A program made the translations under genes and the position numbers. 63,592 bases of DNA, taken from Anaeromyces robustus. Lineage: Eukaryota > Neocallimastigomycota > Neocallimastigomycetes > Neocallimastigales > Neocallimastigaceae. Shown one piece after another: positions 33,510-45,362 of the stretch (position 1 is the first letter of the stretch; the number at the start of each line of letters is the position of its first letter). The DNA is taken from contig MCFG01000389.1 in NCBI GenBank assembly GCA_002104895.1, positions 1 through 63,592 of the forward strand. The letters are read 5' to 3'. The notes beneath the pieces were generated by a model, which had not been told where the DNA came from, searched no databases, and worked only from the letters and a program-made list of their open reading frames with translations.

Positions 33510-34562
33510 TTAAGTGATAATAATAATAATATTATTAAAAATAATAATATTCTTATTATTTTGACTATTACTAATACTATAATAGGAGTTATTTATTTTC
33601 TTGCCTCCCGTTATTTTGTTTAAAATTTTTATTATTTTTCATATAGTTTTTAAATCTACAAGTATATATTGTGTGCCCTAGTTTACCACAATTTTTACAT
33701 TTAATTATTTTATTATTATTATTTTCATGATTATCTTTATTATAATTATTTTTATTTTTATATTTACTATTATTACTAAATTTATTAAATTTTGTATTTT
33801 TATAATTATTATTATAATTATTATAATTACTATTATAATTACTATATTTTTTATTAGATGACACATTTACACTATTTAATTCTACATCTAACTGCTTTAA
33901 TTTTTTTTCTTTTAATTTTTTTTAATTGTTGATGTGTTTTTATTAAATAATTTGCTGTTTCTTCCCAGTTTTTTTGATGGTCTATTATATTAGTTTTGAT
34001 TGCTAATTCTTCTGGGATAGAATTATATAAATAATCGAATTTTTCTGAATCTTTTAAAGGTGATTTTAATTGTTCTAATTCATTGAATTTCATATTCATA
34101 TATGAAATAAATATTGATAGAGGAATATCTTGATTCTCATTGAATATCATTGAATTGAATTTCAATAATTTTTTATTTCCTCTATTCTATTATTGTCATC
34201 ACTTAGATTAATTCCTTTTATTAAATTATAGATTTCATATGCTGTTGATGATATGAAATCAATATTTACTGCTAAATCATTTTTGATGCTATTCATTAAA
34301 ATTTTTTTCGTTTTAGCATCTTTTTTAATCATATCTTTAGTGACGGATTTTTCATAAAATAAATTATTAACTCCATCCACTGGAATATATTTTTTTAAAT
34401 CATCTTCATCTATATTGTCTTTTGAAATTTTCTTTAATTTTTTATCATAAATAAATTGAGTTAAATCTTCTTCCTTTAATAACAGATATAATTGTTGTTT
34501 CAAGGTTTTAAAATTAGAACCATCTAATAGGTCCTTTGTACCGTTTCCTTCTTATTACTCAT
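33510..34562 (-). pseudogene. Ty1/Copia Gag
   Basis: It starts MSNKKETVQRT at 34562, then LLDGSNFKTLKQQLYLLLKE in a shifted frame. The Copia Gag pattern continues with TAYEIYNLIKGINLS, LEQLKSPLKDSEKFDYLYN and IPEE, crossing a frame change near 34160. A Tyr/Asn-rich linker leads to the zinc knuckle CKNCGKLGHTIYTC near 33705. The frame ends just beyond at the left inverted-repeat arm, before any protease. Gag coats the element RNA. It lies downstream of the reverse transcriptase rather than upstream, so the order is permuted. Confidence 0.8.
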
Positions 34563-34889
34563 TTTTTAATTTTTAATATATTATTATATAATATTCCTTT
34601 TTATTATTTAAAAAATAATTTGAGTCCTTGAGACTCTTAATCTCTTAGAATTTGATTAATTAATATTTTATATTTTATTTATTAAGAACCCATGTACTAA
34701 TAATTACATTATTAGTAAACATTTTTATATTAACTATCTATAATAATTTTACATATATTAATCATATATATCAGGTGATGTAATAATACGCCACTCTGTA
34801 CATGTTAATAATATAAATTTATGTATTAATAGTATTTTTATAATACTTAAATATATAAACATAATATTTAATCTGATATTTATGTGTCT
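34563..34889 (-). other. Possible Copia LTR/leader between RNase H and gag
   Basis: The AT-rich 330 bp lie exactly where an LTR plus leader would sit if the end of one Copia copy were joined to the start of another. I cannot define its ends or a primer site. It includes ACGCCACTCTGTACATG near 34780, richer in G+C than its surroundings. Confidence 0.35.
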
Positions 34890-36996
34890 TGATTTTATAT
34901 TTATTGTTTCATTTTACTTATATAAATTGCTGCTTTATTATCTATATTTACTGTAATATTTTTAATGTTAATTTTTAATTCATTTAATAAATTAACCAAA
35001 CACATTTTAACGCGCATTCATTTAAGCTATAATACTCACTTTCTGCTGTGGATATTGATACACAATGTTGTAATTTTGAGTGTCAAGTTATTGGTGTTCC
35101 ACCCATAGTAATTATAAATCCACTTGTGGACCTATATGTTTCTTTATCACCTGCGAAATCGGCATCAACATATGCTTTAATGTTTATATTTTTATTATAT
35201 CTTATTCCATAATTTTTATTTGCATTTAAATATTTAAAAATTTTTAACACATTATACCAGTCTTCATAGGTAGGATTTTTATTTTTTCTGGAAGCTTTAC
35301 TAACAGCAAACAAAATATCTGGCCTGGTACCCATGGCTAAATATAATAGGCTGCCTGCGGCTTGCATATATAATTTTGGGTCAAAATTTTCTTTTCTTTT
35401 ACTTTCATCTTCTATATAAATCATATTTGATGATTTATTATTTTCTTTAATATTAAATTTTTCTAAAATTTTTTCTAAATATAATAGTTGATGCAGAATG
35501 TAGCTATTTTCACATTTTATAAATTTTATTCCAATTATGAAATCTACTAAACCAATATCTGTTAAATCTAATTCATTTTTTAATTGTAATTTAATTTTGT
35601 TAATATTATTTATATTACCACAAATTAAAATATCATCCACATAAATTGCAATAATGCAGATTATTTTGTTTTCATCATTTAATTTTATATTTATACACGG
35701 TTCATTTTTTAATCTAATAAATTCCAATTTTGTTAATATACTATCCAATTTATTATTCCACATTCTTCCAGATTGCTTTAATCCATATAGTGCCTTTTTC
35801 AATTTCCAAAATTTATTTTTATTATTTTCTAAGTAAATATCATCTTCAAGTTCAGCATTTAAATATGCTGCCTTTATATCTAATTGATAAATATCAAAAT
35901 TATAATATAGCGAAATACCAATTATGATTCTTAATGAATCTTGTAAAGTTGGTGAAAATGTTTCAATATAATCTATAAGGTAAACTTGTGAAAATCCTCT
36001 TGCAACAAGTCTTGCTTTATGCTTTATAATCTCCCCCTTGTCATTTTTCTTGTAACTGAAAACCCACCTAGTGGAAATTATATTTTTATCTTCTGGAATA
36101 TTGTCCACGATTTCGTAAACTTCTTTTTTCTTTTAAGTTATTTAATTCTACTTCTATTGCATCCAACCATTTGTTTTTATCTTTTCTATTAAATATTTCT
36201 TTAAAATTGTTAGGAGGTGATATTTCACTATCAAGCACTTCTACTAAATTACTTACATATCTTGATTTTTTGATGTCATTTGTTATTTCGTCTATATTCT
36301 TTCTTTTTTTTCTATTATATATTTTTTCTTTGTTATCATTTCTAATGATATTATCATTTAGTTTATTGTTGTTGTTATTTAAATAATTATTATTTGGGTT
36401 GTTTATTTTATTTGTATTATTTTTATTTAATTCATAATTATTATTTAAATTAATATTTTTATTATTTAAATTATTATTATTATTTGTTAAATAATTATTA
36501 TTTAAATTATTATTATTATTTGTTAAATAATTATTATTTAAATTATTATTATTATTTGTTAAATAATTATTATTTAAATTATTATTATTATTTGTTAAAT
36601 AATTATTATTTAAATTATTATTATTATCGTTGTTATTTAAAATTTTATTATTTAAAACTTCATTATTATTTCCCATATTTATTCCATTAATATTATTATT
36701 TGAATTTTCGTTGTTGTTTTTATTTTTATTTAATTCAATATTATTTTCTTTATTTAATATATTTTCAGTATTATTTTTCTTTAAATTTTGTTGTTGAATA
36801 TTTTGATTTAAATTATTTAAATTACTAATGGAATTATTTTCTAAATTATAAATTAATATTATCATTTTTATTTTTATCAAATTGATTTTTTGAATTTTCG
36901 TTATAATATTTATTGTAATCAAAATATTCATCAAATGGATTATTTTTATTTTGTAAATTATTTTCATAAATTGTTGGATTAAAATAATTTGGTTTC
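34890..36996 (-). pseudogene. Ty1/Copia reverse transcriptase-RNase H with Asn-rich linker
   Basis: From the right: an integrase-RT linker made mostly of Asn, with a 12-residue unit (LNNNYLTNNNNN) repeated about four times at 36480-36620. Next come WLDAIEVELNNLKEK and a frame change near 36110. The polymerase reads STRWVFSYKKNDKG, HKARLVARGFSQ, DIYQLDIKAAYLNAELE, KALYGLKQSGRMWN and the catalytic box YVDD near 35650. RNase H has GTRPDILFAVSKAS, AYVDADFAGD and, after a TGA in place of Trp at 35083, HSKLQHCVSISTAESEYY and DNKAAI in a shifted frame. The 341-codon polymerase frame is otherwise open, so decay is mild. Confidence 0.9.
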
Positions 36997-37004
36997 TATC
37001 TTTA

Positions 37005-37225
37005 GAACTAATAAATATAATTAACTATTAAAACTAAGACTAAATAATTTTATTTATAGTTATCAATTTTTAGAAATAATAAATATATTAATGATTAAAG
37101 TTTAGATAGCCCACAAATAAATAGAAAATAAATATAAGTAAATTAGTATAATATATAAATATAATTATAAAAAATATAAATACTTCAAAATTTTCATAAA
37201 ATTTTGAAGTATTAATAAAACGATT
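37005..37225 (+). repeat. Right arm of the inverted repeat around the Copia relic
   Basis: It is the reverse complement of 33305-33480 with few mismatches (TTTAGATAGCCCACAAATAA, ATACTTCAAAATTTTCAT). Together the arms bound a 3.5-kb Copia segment. Because family M copies elsewhere are solo LTRs with TG/CA ends, I read the arms as two M-type LTR pieces in opposite orientation rather than as DNA-transposon termini. Confidence 0.7.
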
Positions 37226-37599
37226 TTTTATTGTTTATTTTAATATTTGGTGTTTATGTATTTAGAAAACTTTTAAACACTGAGATTATTCGGTAGCCAT
37301 AACGATTCTTCTATACAATTCATGTATTAAAATATTATATAAATATTTTTATTATTTAATTTTAAACAATATTATATTTAAACATAATTCTTTAAATAAT
37401 TTAAATTATTTTTACATTAATATATTTGTAATGAAACGAGTCTAGGTCATTTCAGCAATGTACATGAAATTTTTTGCATTGACAGGCTCTTTACGCCATA
37501 TTTCATATTGTAAATGTATATAAATTTTTTAACGCCACATTTATATAAAAAAATTTTTTTAAGAGTTTATATACTTGTACTTGTATATTATTACATTTC

Positions 37600-37785
37600 T
37601 TATTTATTTTATTATATTTTATTATATTATATTTTATTTTATTTTATTTTATTTTATTTTATTTTATTTTATTTTATTTTATTATATTTTATTTTATTTT
37701 ATTTTATTTTATTTTATTTTATTTTATTTTATTTTATTTTATTTTATTTTATTTTATTTTATTTTATTTTATTTTATTTTTATTT
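37600..37785 (+). repeat. ATTTT pentanucleotide microsatellite
   Basis: About 35 units of ATTTT with a few interruptions (ATTATATTTT). Open frames across it are products of the repeat and are not genes. Confidence 0.9.
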
Positions 37786-38019
37786 TACTTCATTAGTATT
37801 ATTTTGAAATGCTAAAATAAAATAAGAATATAAATTATATATTTTTATAATAATGTAATATTGATATTAATAGGATTTAAATTTATAATTATATTGATAT
37901 TGTTATTGTTATTGATATTGATATTGATATTAATAATAATTTTATATGTATATATTATATTAATATTGATATTGATATTAATAATAATTTTATATCTATA
38001 TCTTATATTGATATAAGAT

Positions 38020-39440
38020 TAATGAAATTTGAATTTAAAATATTTAAACATTCAAACCATAATTCAATGATTTCATTTCTATTACATTCATTATTAATTA
38101 AATTAGACTCTGCTTCTTTGTACATTCCAATTAATATATTTATTTGATCAGTTCTTCTAAATATTTTTCTTTTTTTACTCCAAATTCCTTCATTTCTTCT
38201 TTGGTAATCATTAAAAGATAATGATTCTTTTTTTAATTTATGAATTAATTTATAAAAAGTTGGTTTATTTTGAAATAATAATTTTAAATATTTGTTATAT
38301 AGCTCTGAAACATTATTTGTTATATGCTCTATACCATTATAATAATTCCAATATTTGATATCATATCCCTGTAAATAATTATCATTAAAATATTCTAAAA
38401 AATCTAAGAATTGATTATAATTGTTTTCTTGACATTCCCTTTTAATTTTATTATGTATATCAAATATATAATTCGGATTTATAAATGGAAAGTTTGAAAT
38501 AGCTTTATAACATGTATATATATTTATTATCTTCTATTTCTTTATAACATAATTTATTTTTATTAATTTCAAGTGATCTTTTATAATGCCATACACAATA
38601 TCTAATGTTTATATTAGGAAAGGTTTTCTTAATTGCATTAGATATTACTTTTTCAAAATCACAATGGAAATGCTTTGGAGTAATAATAATATTATTGCTA
38701 TATTTTTTTAAATTTTTATTTATTTCTTCAAATAATGTTTCATATGTCGTTTGTTTTTTATTATTTAATATCGAAAATGATGTATTATAAAAACTATTTA
38801 ATTCTGGAACATATGCTCTTGTTATAAGCACTTGATAACTAAATATTGGTGCGATATAAAAAGTTCCATCAGCAAAAATATTTTCATTATATTTAATAAA
38901 TATTTCTGCTTGAAATGGTGATTGAAAAATTATGATATTAGAATTTTTGAATATCATAAAATTTTCATTTCTTTTTGTTTTATAATATTCAGATTCATCC
39001 GGGATTTCATCAAAATTTGTTATTATATTATAAGGTAATTTTTTATTTATATATCTTGTTGTTTGGGATCTAAATGTATTATATTAAGGACATATAAAAC
39101 CTATTTCTTCTGATATTTCGTCAAAAATACGCTTTGGTTTTATTTCAAAAAGGATTGAACTTTTTCTAATATCATCTTTAATTTTATGTTTTACTAATGA
39201 AATTGATACATCAAATTCTTTCTCTGAATGATTATGTAAACTTTCATATTATTTCATTTTTTTTGTTTAAAATAATGAAAGATTTACATTTATTTACTGT
39301 TTTATATTCGGTACAGTAATATACTTTTAAATTATCCTTCTTTATGTACCGTAAATTAAATTTATATTTCCTATTTATAACTACTTGTTCTTTTCCTTTA
39401 TTGGTTTCACTAAATTCTATTTTTAAATTTTCCATCATTT
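38020..39440 (-). pseudogene. FLYWCH zinc-finger MULE transposase, decayed
   Basis: The start MMENLKIEFSETNKGKEQ is followed by KFNLRYIKKDNLKVYYCTE, NKCKSFI and, after a frame change near 39245, LHNHSEKEFD. This is the C-C-H-H pattern of a FLYWCH finger. After a TAA (39088) come EYYKTKRNENF and the MULE core: IFADGTFYIAPIFSYQVLI (first catalytic Asp), HFHCDFEKVISNAIKKTFP (second Asp) and IRYCVWHYKRSLE. Then, in a further frame from 38515, YWNYYNGIEHITNNVSELYN continues to about 38020 and is typical of the C-terminal MULE segment. A transposase of this type cuts and pastes its element; this copy has two frameshifts and one stop. Confidence 0.8.
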
Positions 39441-39850
39441 ATAATAAGAACTTTTAACTAAATATTTTAAATTGATCAATTTATTTTTTTAATCCAATTT
39501 TTACTTATATAATTTTTTATTTTATTTTATTTTATTAATATTTCTTTGAAATGTTAAAATAAAATAAAAATTCAATAAAATAAAATAAAATAAATAAAAA
39601 ATAAACCCTTGAAAAATAAAATTAAATATCTTTATATATATTATATTGATTATAATATCAATATTATTTATATAACCCTTATATTTAAATATATATTTTT
39701 TAGGAGTGGCCCATGTCACCAAGTGGCGTTAAAGTGGCGTATTAAAAATTGTTCCAATGACAAGTAATATATATATGAATGAATAAATAATAAATAAGTA
39801 AATATAAAATGGCGTATTAAAAATTATATAAAAAAATTAACCTTTATATT

Positions 39851-40439
39851 TTTTAAAAATAAAACGTTCATTTGTATAAATTTTTCTTTGAATAAATAAT
39901 ATTCTTTTAAAAATATTGAAATATATATTTAATACTTGGATTATAAATATAAGTTTTAAATTTCACTTAATATTTTATTTATTTCATAATTTAAAGAATT
40001 GTAAATATAAATTTTAAATTTCAATTAATATTTCTTTTTTTTTTATTTAAATTATAAAATAAATAAAATATTAATTTAATAAAAAGAAGATGCCACTAAT
40101 AAATTGGTTTCATGTTTAGCAATACTTTTACTTTAATGTTAATGAAATATAATATAAATTAGACTCTTTGAATCAATAATTAAGATTTAAATCAATAATA
40201 AATAAAATATTGATTTTAATAATATAATATTTTATTATCTAATCTATAAGCCACAATATAATACATTTAAATAATACGTTATTTTAATGCGCAATACATT
40301 TACGAAATACATTGCCGAAATGCACACTTCCCTAATGAAACTTATTGTTAAGATTTATAAATAGAAAATTCATTGACATCATTGTTAAGATTTATAAATA
40401 GGAAATTCGTTGACAAATACATAGTCAACAGACGAAAAT
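39851..40439. other. AT-rich sequence with repeat traces
   Basis: 39890-40140 matches 22500-22690 in diverged form. At 40290-40330 ATTGCCGAAATGCACACTTCCC resembles the right end of element L (ATTGCGAAATGCAACTCTCCC), a possible old L terminus. No gene. Confidence 0.4.
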
Positions 40440-41060
40440 ACTAGTGACACAACAAATAAAAAGCATACAGAAAGTAATTGGAGCAAGGAAGCAAATCAAA
40501 GCATACAGAAAGTAGTTCGAGCAAGGAAGCAAATCAAAATTCAACAGTTGGTGAAAATACTAATATTAATCAAGGAAAAAACTAGAATACAGGTACTACT
40601 CTTGGTTCTACTTCAGTTACAAATGATGAAAGTATAATAATATTGAAGGAAATATAAACATTATTATGGGCATTAATATGTGGTGTTAGTAGATCAATAA
40701 CAAGAAAATCTACTAATATTTAAGTAAATCATAGTCCAACAAGTAATATACTTGGTAATTTTCAGTATCAAATGGTATAATGATAATATAGTCAGTACGT
40801 CCGATTCTACTGGTGGAACAGATTGTTCTAGTGAATCAACTGTATTAGGAAAATCATTAACAGAAGTAAATAGTGGTTCATGAACTATTTCCAATGCTAT
40901 CGAAGAATCGAAACTCAATCTAATGATAATTCAGAAATATACAGAAGAAATAGAGAAATAGAACGATTCAAGTGGAAGTGTTTCATATACAATAGAAGAA
41001 AGTATTAATAAGTACTGATAATGGTGAATTATGCCAAGTTACAATTTACAAAAAAGTCAG
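40440..41060 (+). pseudogene. Decayed Ser/Thr-rich coding relic with 38-bp repeats
   Basis: This stretch is richer in G+C and codon-like on the plus strand: KHTESN, SKEANQNSTVGENTNINQGKN, then NTGTTLGSTSVTNDES, TSDSTGGTDCSSESTVLG and ISNAIEESKLN, with stops and frame changes between. A 38-bp unit starting AAAGCATACAGAAAGTA is repeated twice in tandem (40457-40532). It looks like the remains of a low-complexity, possibly surface or secreted protein, but no family is recognisable. Chance composition cannot be excluded. Confidence 0.3.
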
Positions 41061-43289
41061 ATATAATGAATTAATTTATAAGGATAATAATTATTAAGCA
41101 GTTAATATTTTATTATTTTTTATTAAAGAATGAACTTAATGTATTTATTATCATAATCTTTAATTATTATGTCATGAAAATTAGTGAATTTTAAAATTGA
41201 AATTAAATTTTGTTATTGACAAAATCACTTATAATTCTATTTTTATAAAACAAATAATTATTATAGAATATTTATAAAATTAAAGGATTTGGACTATTAA
41301 AATAAATTCATATCAATTTAATTTAACCCTTGATAAATTAATAAAAATAATACGAAGGATAATAACAACTCCTTAAATTTTGAAAATTTCCCTCCATTTC
41401 TCTTTGATTTATGTCCATTAAAAAGCTCCATTCAAAAACTACTATATATCTTAATTTCAGCTCATTTGAACCACTAGTTTGCAAGATATTGAACTTCAAA
41501 GAATTTTAAATATTTAAATTATAGTTGTAAAAGTCTATAAATATAGATTCCAATAATAAAAGAAAATACAGAAACCAAAAGTATAAAAATAATATAAAAA
41601 ATTAAATATTTCATAAAATAAATTTATTTTTCAAACTTTAATTGATTTAGATTATTGTTTTACAATAATTTTACATAAATATTTTATGTGATTTAGTCAC
41701 TAAATGTATTAAATAATGATTTAAATGTGATTTTCCATACAAAAATTCATTATTAAATGGATGTACTAATATAGAGCTTTTCCTCTAATTTGTGTTACAT
41801 AAAATTAGTTCTATTACTTAAATTCGGTTGTTGTAACATTTCCTTTTTTGCATCTTCGGCTACTTTACTATCTTATAAGTTTCATTTAAAGTTTCACATT
41901 TTGCTATCAACTCTGGAATGTGGAAATATCCTAAATTTTATAAAATTAGTATAATCCTGTAAAATTATTTACATAAAGATAAATAATTAATAAAGTAAAA
42001 GATTAGGATTTAACCAAGTCAGAAAATTAATTAATGATGATTAGAGTTTTTAATATAAAAATTAACCAAATTAGGCAGTGAATTAATTAATAATTATTAT
42101 TTAATTAATAATTATTAATTAATTAAATAATAAAACATTTTTCTAATAAAAAAATGTTTTATTAGAAAAATCAACACAAAATTATTTAATATATTTCTAA
42201 TAATAATTTCTGTTTAATAAAAGCTTTATTTAGATATTTTTATTAATAATAATTATAAAATAAATATTTAATTTAGCTAAACTAAAAATTAAATTTAATT
42301 AAGAATTATTTAGTTATTTTGTTATTTTGGTAATTAGGTAATAATCTTTACAAAAATTTTTTAAGAATCGATTCTAAGTAAAAGTATTTATACTTTTTTA
42401 TCAAAATAATTATAATTAAATATTACATGATTTTTATATTTTAAACAATTATTCTAAGCTATTCTAATATATATTATTCTAACTATTATCTTTAATACTT
42501 ATAATATTAAGAAATTAAATAATTAAATAATGATAAATGAGTCAATAGGATTTTCATATTATTTATTTTCTAAAATAATTATTATAAAATAGAATAGTAA
42601 GTAATTAGATATTTTAATAATTATAATTTATATTATTAATATTTTTAATTTTAATATTTAATTAAATTTATGATATGGAAAATTTTTAATTTAGTTTCAC
42701 TGAAAACTTTTCTCCAAAAATTATTTATAGTGTGCAAAATTAAATGTTGATATAAAACTAATATGTGTAGCAACATATTAGTATATTTAATAATAATTAT
42801 TAAATATTAAATTTATATCTTTTCTTAATAATAATTATTAAAATAATTTATTATTTATATTTTTATTATATATTAAATATTTATTCTTTATTATATTAAA
42901 TTAAATAGTTCTTTTATTTTTATATATTATATAATATATTTTATTATATGTATTTTTAATATTCTCATGTATTATTAATATTATAGTATATTAAAGTATA
43001 ATCAAAATATAGTAATAATTTATTATTATTATATAGCTAAATATATTACTATACATAATAATTCATATACTATTATATAGTTAAATATATTATTATTTTA
43101 AGTAATTCTTATATTATTACTATATTCTTAATATATATATTCTATAATATATTAGTTTATATTCTTATATATTAGATATTAAATAACTATTTAAAATTAT
43201 TTAATTATTATTATATCGGAGGTATCTTTCTGGTAATAAAATAAAATAATTAATAAAATAATTAATAAAATATAATTATACTATTAAAA
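41061..43289. other. AT-rich sequence with an M-type fragment
   Basis: At 41590-41710 there is a diverged fragment of LTR family M (TTTAATTGATTTAGATTATTG..TTTTACAATAATTTTACA). Otherwise I see no gene or RNA. TAATTAATTA-type palindromes are frequent (42080-42130). Confidence 0.45.
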
Positions 43290-43500
43290 GCGACCAGCGC
43301 ACATAAAAGTCCTGCATATCAATGTGAATATCACCTGATTTAGTAGAGATATCGAGATAATTCTTGCACAACAAAATTTTTCAGAGCGCAACCTTTCGGT
43401 TGCACATATTTTCAGCCAACATATTTTCAGCTAAAAATCGCAATTGGTTAGGGAGATATGACAATTTAAAGTCATAACTCATTTTTAAGAATTTATATTT
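43290..43500. other. GC-richer island with a hairpin
   Basis: In otherwise A/T sequence, 43291-43470 contains AAGCGACCAGCGCACATAAA and a perfect hairpin GCAACC-TTTC-GGTTGC (43388-43403), then CAACATATTTTCAGC twice. No reading frame or known RNA is recognisable. It may be an LTR or leader scrap. Confidence 0.35.
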
Positions 43501-43839
43501 AATTAATAGTTATTTTTATTTATTCATGCGAAGCGTGAAAATTTAATTTTTTTAAATAGTATTGTTTTCATATTTCAACATTATTCAACAATAGTTAAAT
43601 AATTAATTTTTTTAAAAGTAATTTCGAAAGTGATTTAGAAATTTTGATTACGTTATTTTTACACCCTTATTTTTAAATTTAAACCTGATGATGAATGATT
43701 TAAATATGATTTTTACAATTTTATGATATTTTTCTTACTATTCAAAATAAATATAAAGATAATAAAATTTTCAGAATCTAAATATAAATTTTTTTTTATC
43801 AATTTTTTTCTAATTAATCAAAAGTTGTTATATATTTAT

Positions 43840-44361
43840 ATAAATAAGTGAAAATATAGAAATAGATTATATAGATGATATGAATAACGGATATAATATA
43901 TTTGTAGAAAATATTAACATCAGAAATATCAAATACATGTAGGAATGAATTTGAAGATATTATTGACTTATGGGAAATATAAAACATTAGAATCATTTAA
44001 TGAAGATAGAGTTAGATACTGTTACTGTCAATATTATTTGGATTATATTAAAAAAAATTTAAAATATGACTTACAATTATTGAAAAAGTAGATGATTTAG
44101 CTATTGACATTTTAGGACAATAAACTAAATCATTAATGTATGAATAATTTTAATTAGTGGAACTATAGTTGGTGTTGTAGGTAGTGTTGTTATTTTTAGA
44201 GCAATAAATCCCAATCCTCCAGCTCCTCCACCAACAAGTATATATACAAATGTATCTAAACTTAATAATCTAAATATTAAACCAAAATTATTTTTATCGA
44301 ATAAAATGATTATAATAATTAACGAAAACAAGTTCTTAATCTCTTTTAATTCTTTTTTTTA
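43840..44361 (+). pseudogene. Unidentified coding relic with hydrophobic segment and Pro-rich tail
   Basis: Plus-strand pieces in changing frames read EIDYIDDMNNGYNIFVENIN, then NEFEDIIDLWE, TLESFNEDRVRYCYCQYY, and from 44153 ISGTIVGVVGSVVIF with RAINPNPPAPPPTSIYTN, open to 44361. The hydrophobic stretch could be a membrane segment followed by a proline-rich tail. I recognise no family. It might be the end of a decayed host gene or of a transposon accessory gene. Confidence 0.3.
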
Positions 44362-44689
44362 GTATATTAAAAAAATTTCAGAAAATAACGATAAATATGT
44401 TTTTAAATATATTTATATACAATCCTGACTCGGCAATTTTTATTTACAAAAACTTGTTGCATTTTTCGAATTTTATTTAGTCTCAGAGACATGAATTATA
44501 TTAAGCGCTACAATAAATGGCGACTTGAATTACAACTAAAGATATTACGCTATGGCGTTTAATATCTTTAAAATAATCTAATAAAATCGTATGGTATACA
44601 AATATATTATTTATTAATATATGAAATAAAAACACTAAAATAGAATAGATTAGTGAATTTAAAATTGAAATTCATTAATAAATGAATTA

Positions 44690-44960
44690 GAATTATCTAG
44701 TTTATAACTATACATTCACTTAATTAAATTTATTTTGATATTAGTTATACTTTCACTTAGCTATAAATATGAATTTATTTAGATAATAATTATATATTCA
44801 CTTGAATATAGTAATAGCTAATTAAATATTTTGTTATTTTAAATAAGTAAACCATCATGTAATACATTAGAATAGATCTTGAATATAAATGTCATGTATT
44901 AATATTATTTTGACTCTTTGAGTTATTATTAATAAGTAATAAGTAACAATAACAAGTAAC
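44690..44960 (+). repeat. Fragment of LTR family E
   Basis: It aligns with the interior of LTR E (20960-21210): TTCACTTAG, TATAAATAYGAATTTATTTAG, AAATAAGTAAACCA and GACTCTTTGAGT(C/T)ATTATTAATAAG. The tRNA-like part is missing. Confidence 0.6.
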
Positions 44961-45020
44961 AATAACAAGTAACAATTAATATTAAAGATGAAATATTAAA
45001 AATTTGAACTACAATGATTA

Positions 45021-45362
45021 TGTAATATTTTGATTGATGTTAAAATAGATTACAATAACAAAAAGAACATAAACACTAAAATAGAAAAAAATAGCAAAAT
45101 AAAAATTTGTTTTATAATAATAATTTTTTTTATTAACAGTTAAATATTTAAAATTTTATATTAAAGTTTAATAACAATTACACCTTTCAAAATTTAAGAA
45201 ATTTTGAAGTATTTTTATATTTTTTCATAATTATATATTATACTAATTCATTTATATTTAATTTCTATTTATTTACGGACTATCTAACTAACTAAACTTT
45301 ATTATTTAATAAATTTATTATTTCTAAAAATAGAAATTTTAAATTAACAATTAAAACTAAGA
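45021..45362 (-). repeat. LTR M copy 3, outer part, interrupted by element D
   Basis: It aligns with 57640-57975 in the same orientation (AATAGATTACAATAACA, ATTACACCTTTCAAAATTT, ACGGACTATCTAACTAAC). The copy continues at 52304-52579 after element D. TAAGA (45358-45362) is the target duplication of D, and joining AAAACTAAGA to CTAAATAATTTC restores the uninterrupted M sequence seen at 57985. Confidence 0.8.

Larger units (their letters stand above)
37480..39850 (-). mobile_element. MULE-type DNA transposon relic (limits approximate)
   Basis: A FLYWCH-MULE transposase (39440-38020) sits between two regions carrying paired CGCCA boxes: left TTTACGCCATATTTC and TTTTTAACGCCACATTT (37488-37545), right (reverse complement) TTTTTAATACGCCACTTT and AACGCCACTTGG (39715-39750). 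These may be remains of terminal inverted repeats. I cannot find a 9-bp target duplication, so the limits are tentative. Confidence 0.4.

Noticed and set aside
35070-35095. TGA read as Trp (alternative genetic code)
   Set aside because: Other Trp codons in the same gene are TGG and the gene has further frameshifts, so the TGA is a mutation.
37514-37807. Two overlapping hydrophobic plus-strand frames
   Set aside because: They translate an ATTTT microsatellite and have no other support.
40694-40918. Minus-strand frame MSFDSSIALEIVHEPLF
   Set aside because: It is antisense to the better-supported Ser/Thr-rich plus-strand relic and has no features of its own.
43680-43700. Hammerhead ribozyme core (CTGATGA)
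   Set aside because: The word occurs, but no paired GAAA segment or flanking stems could be found.
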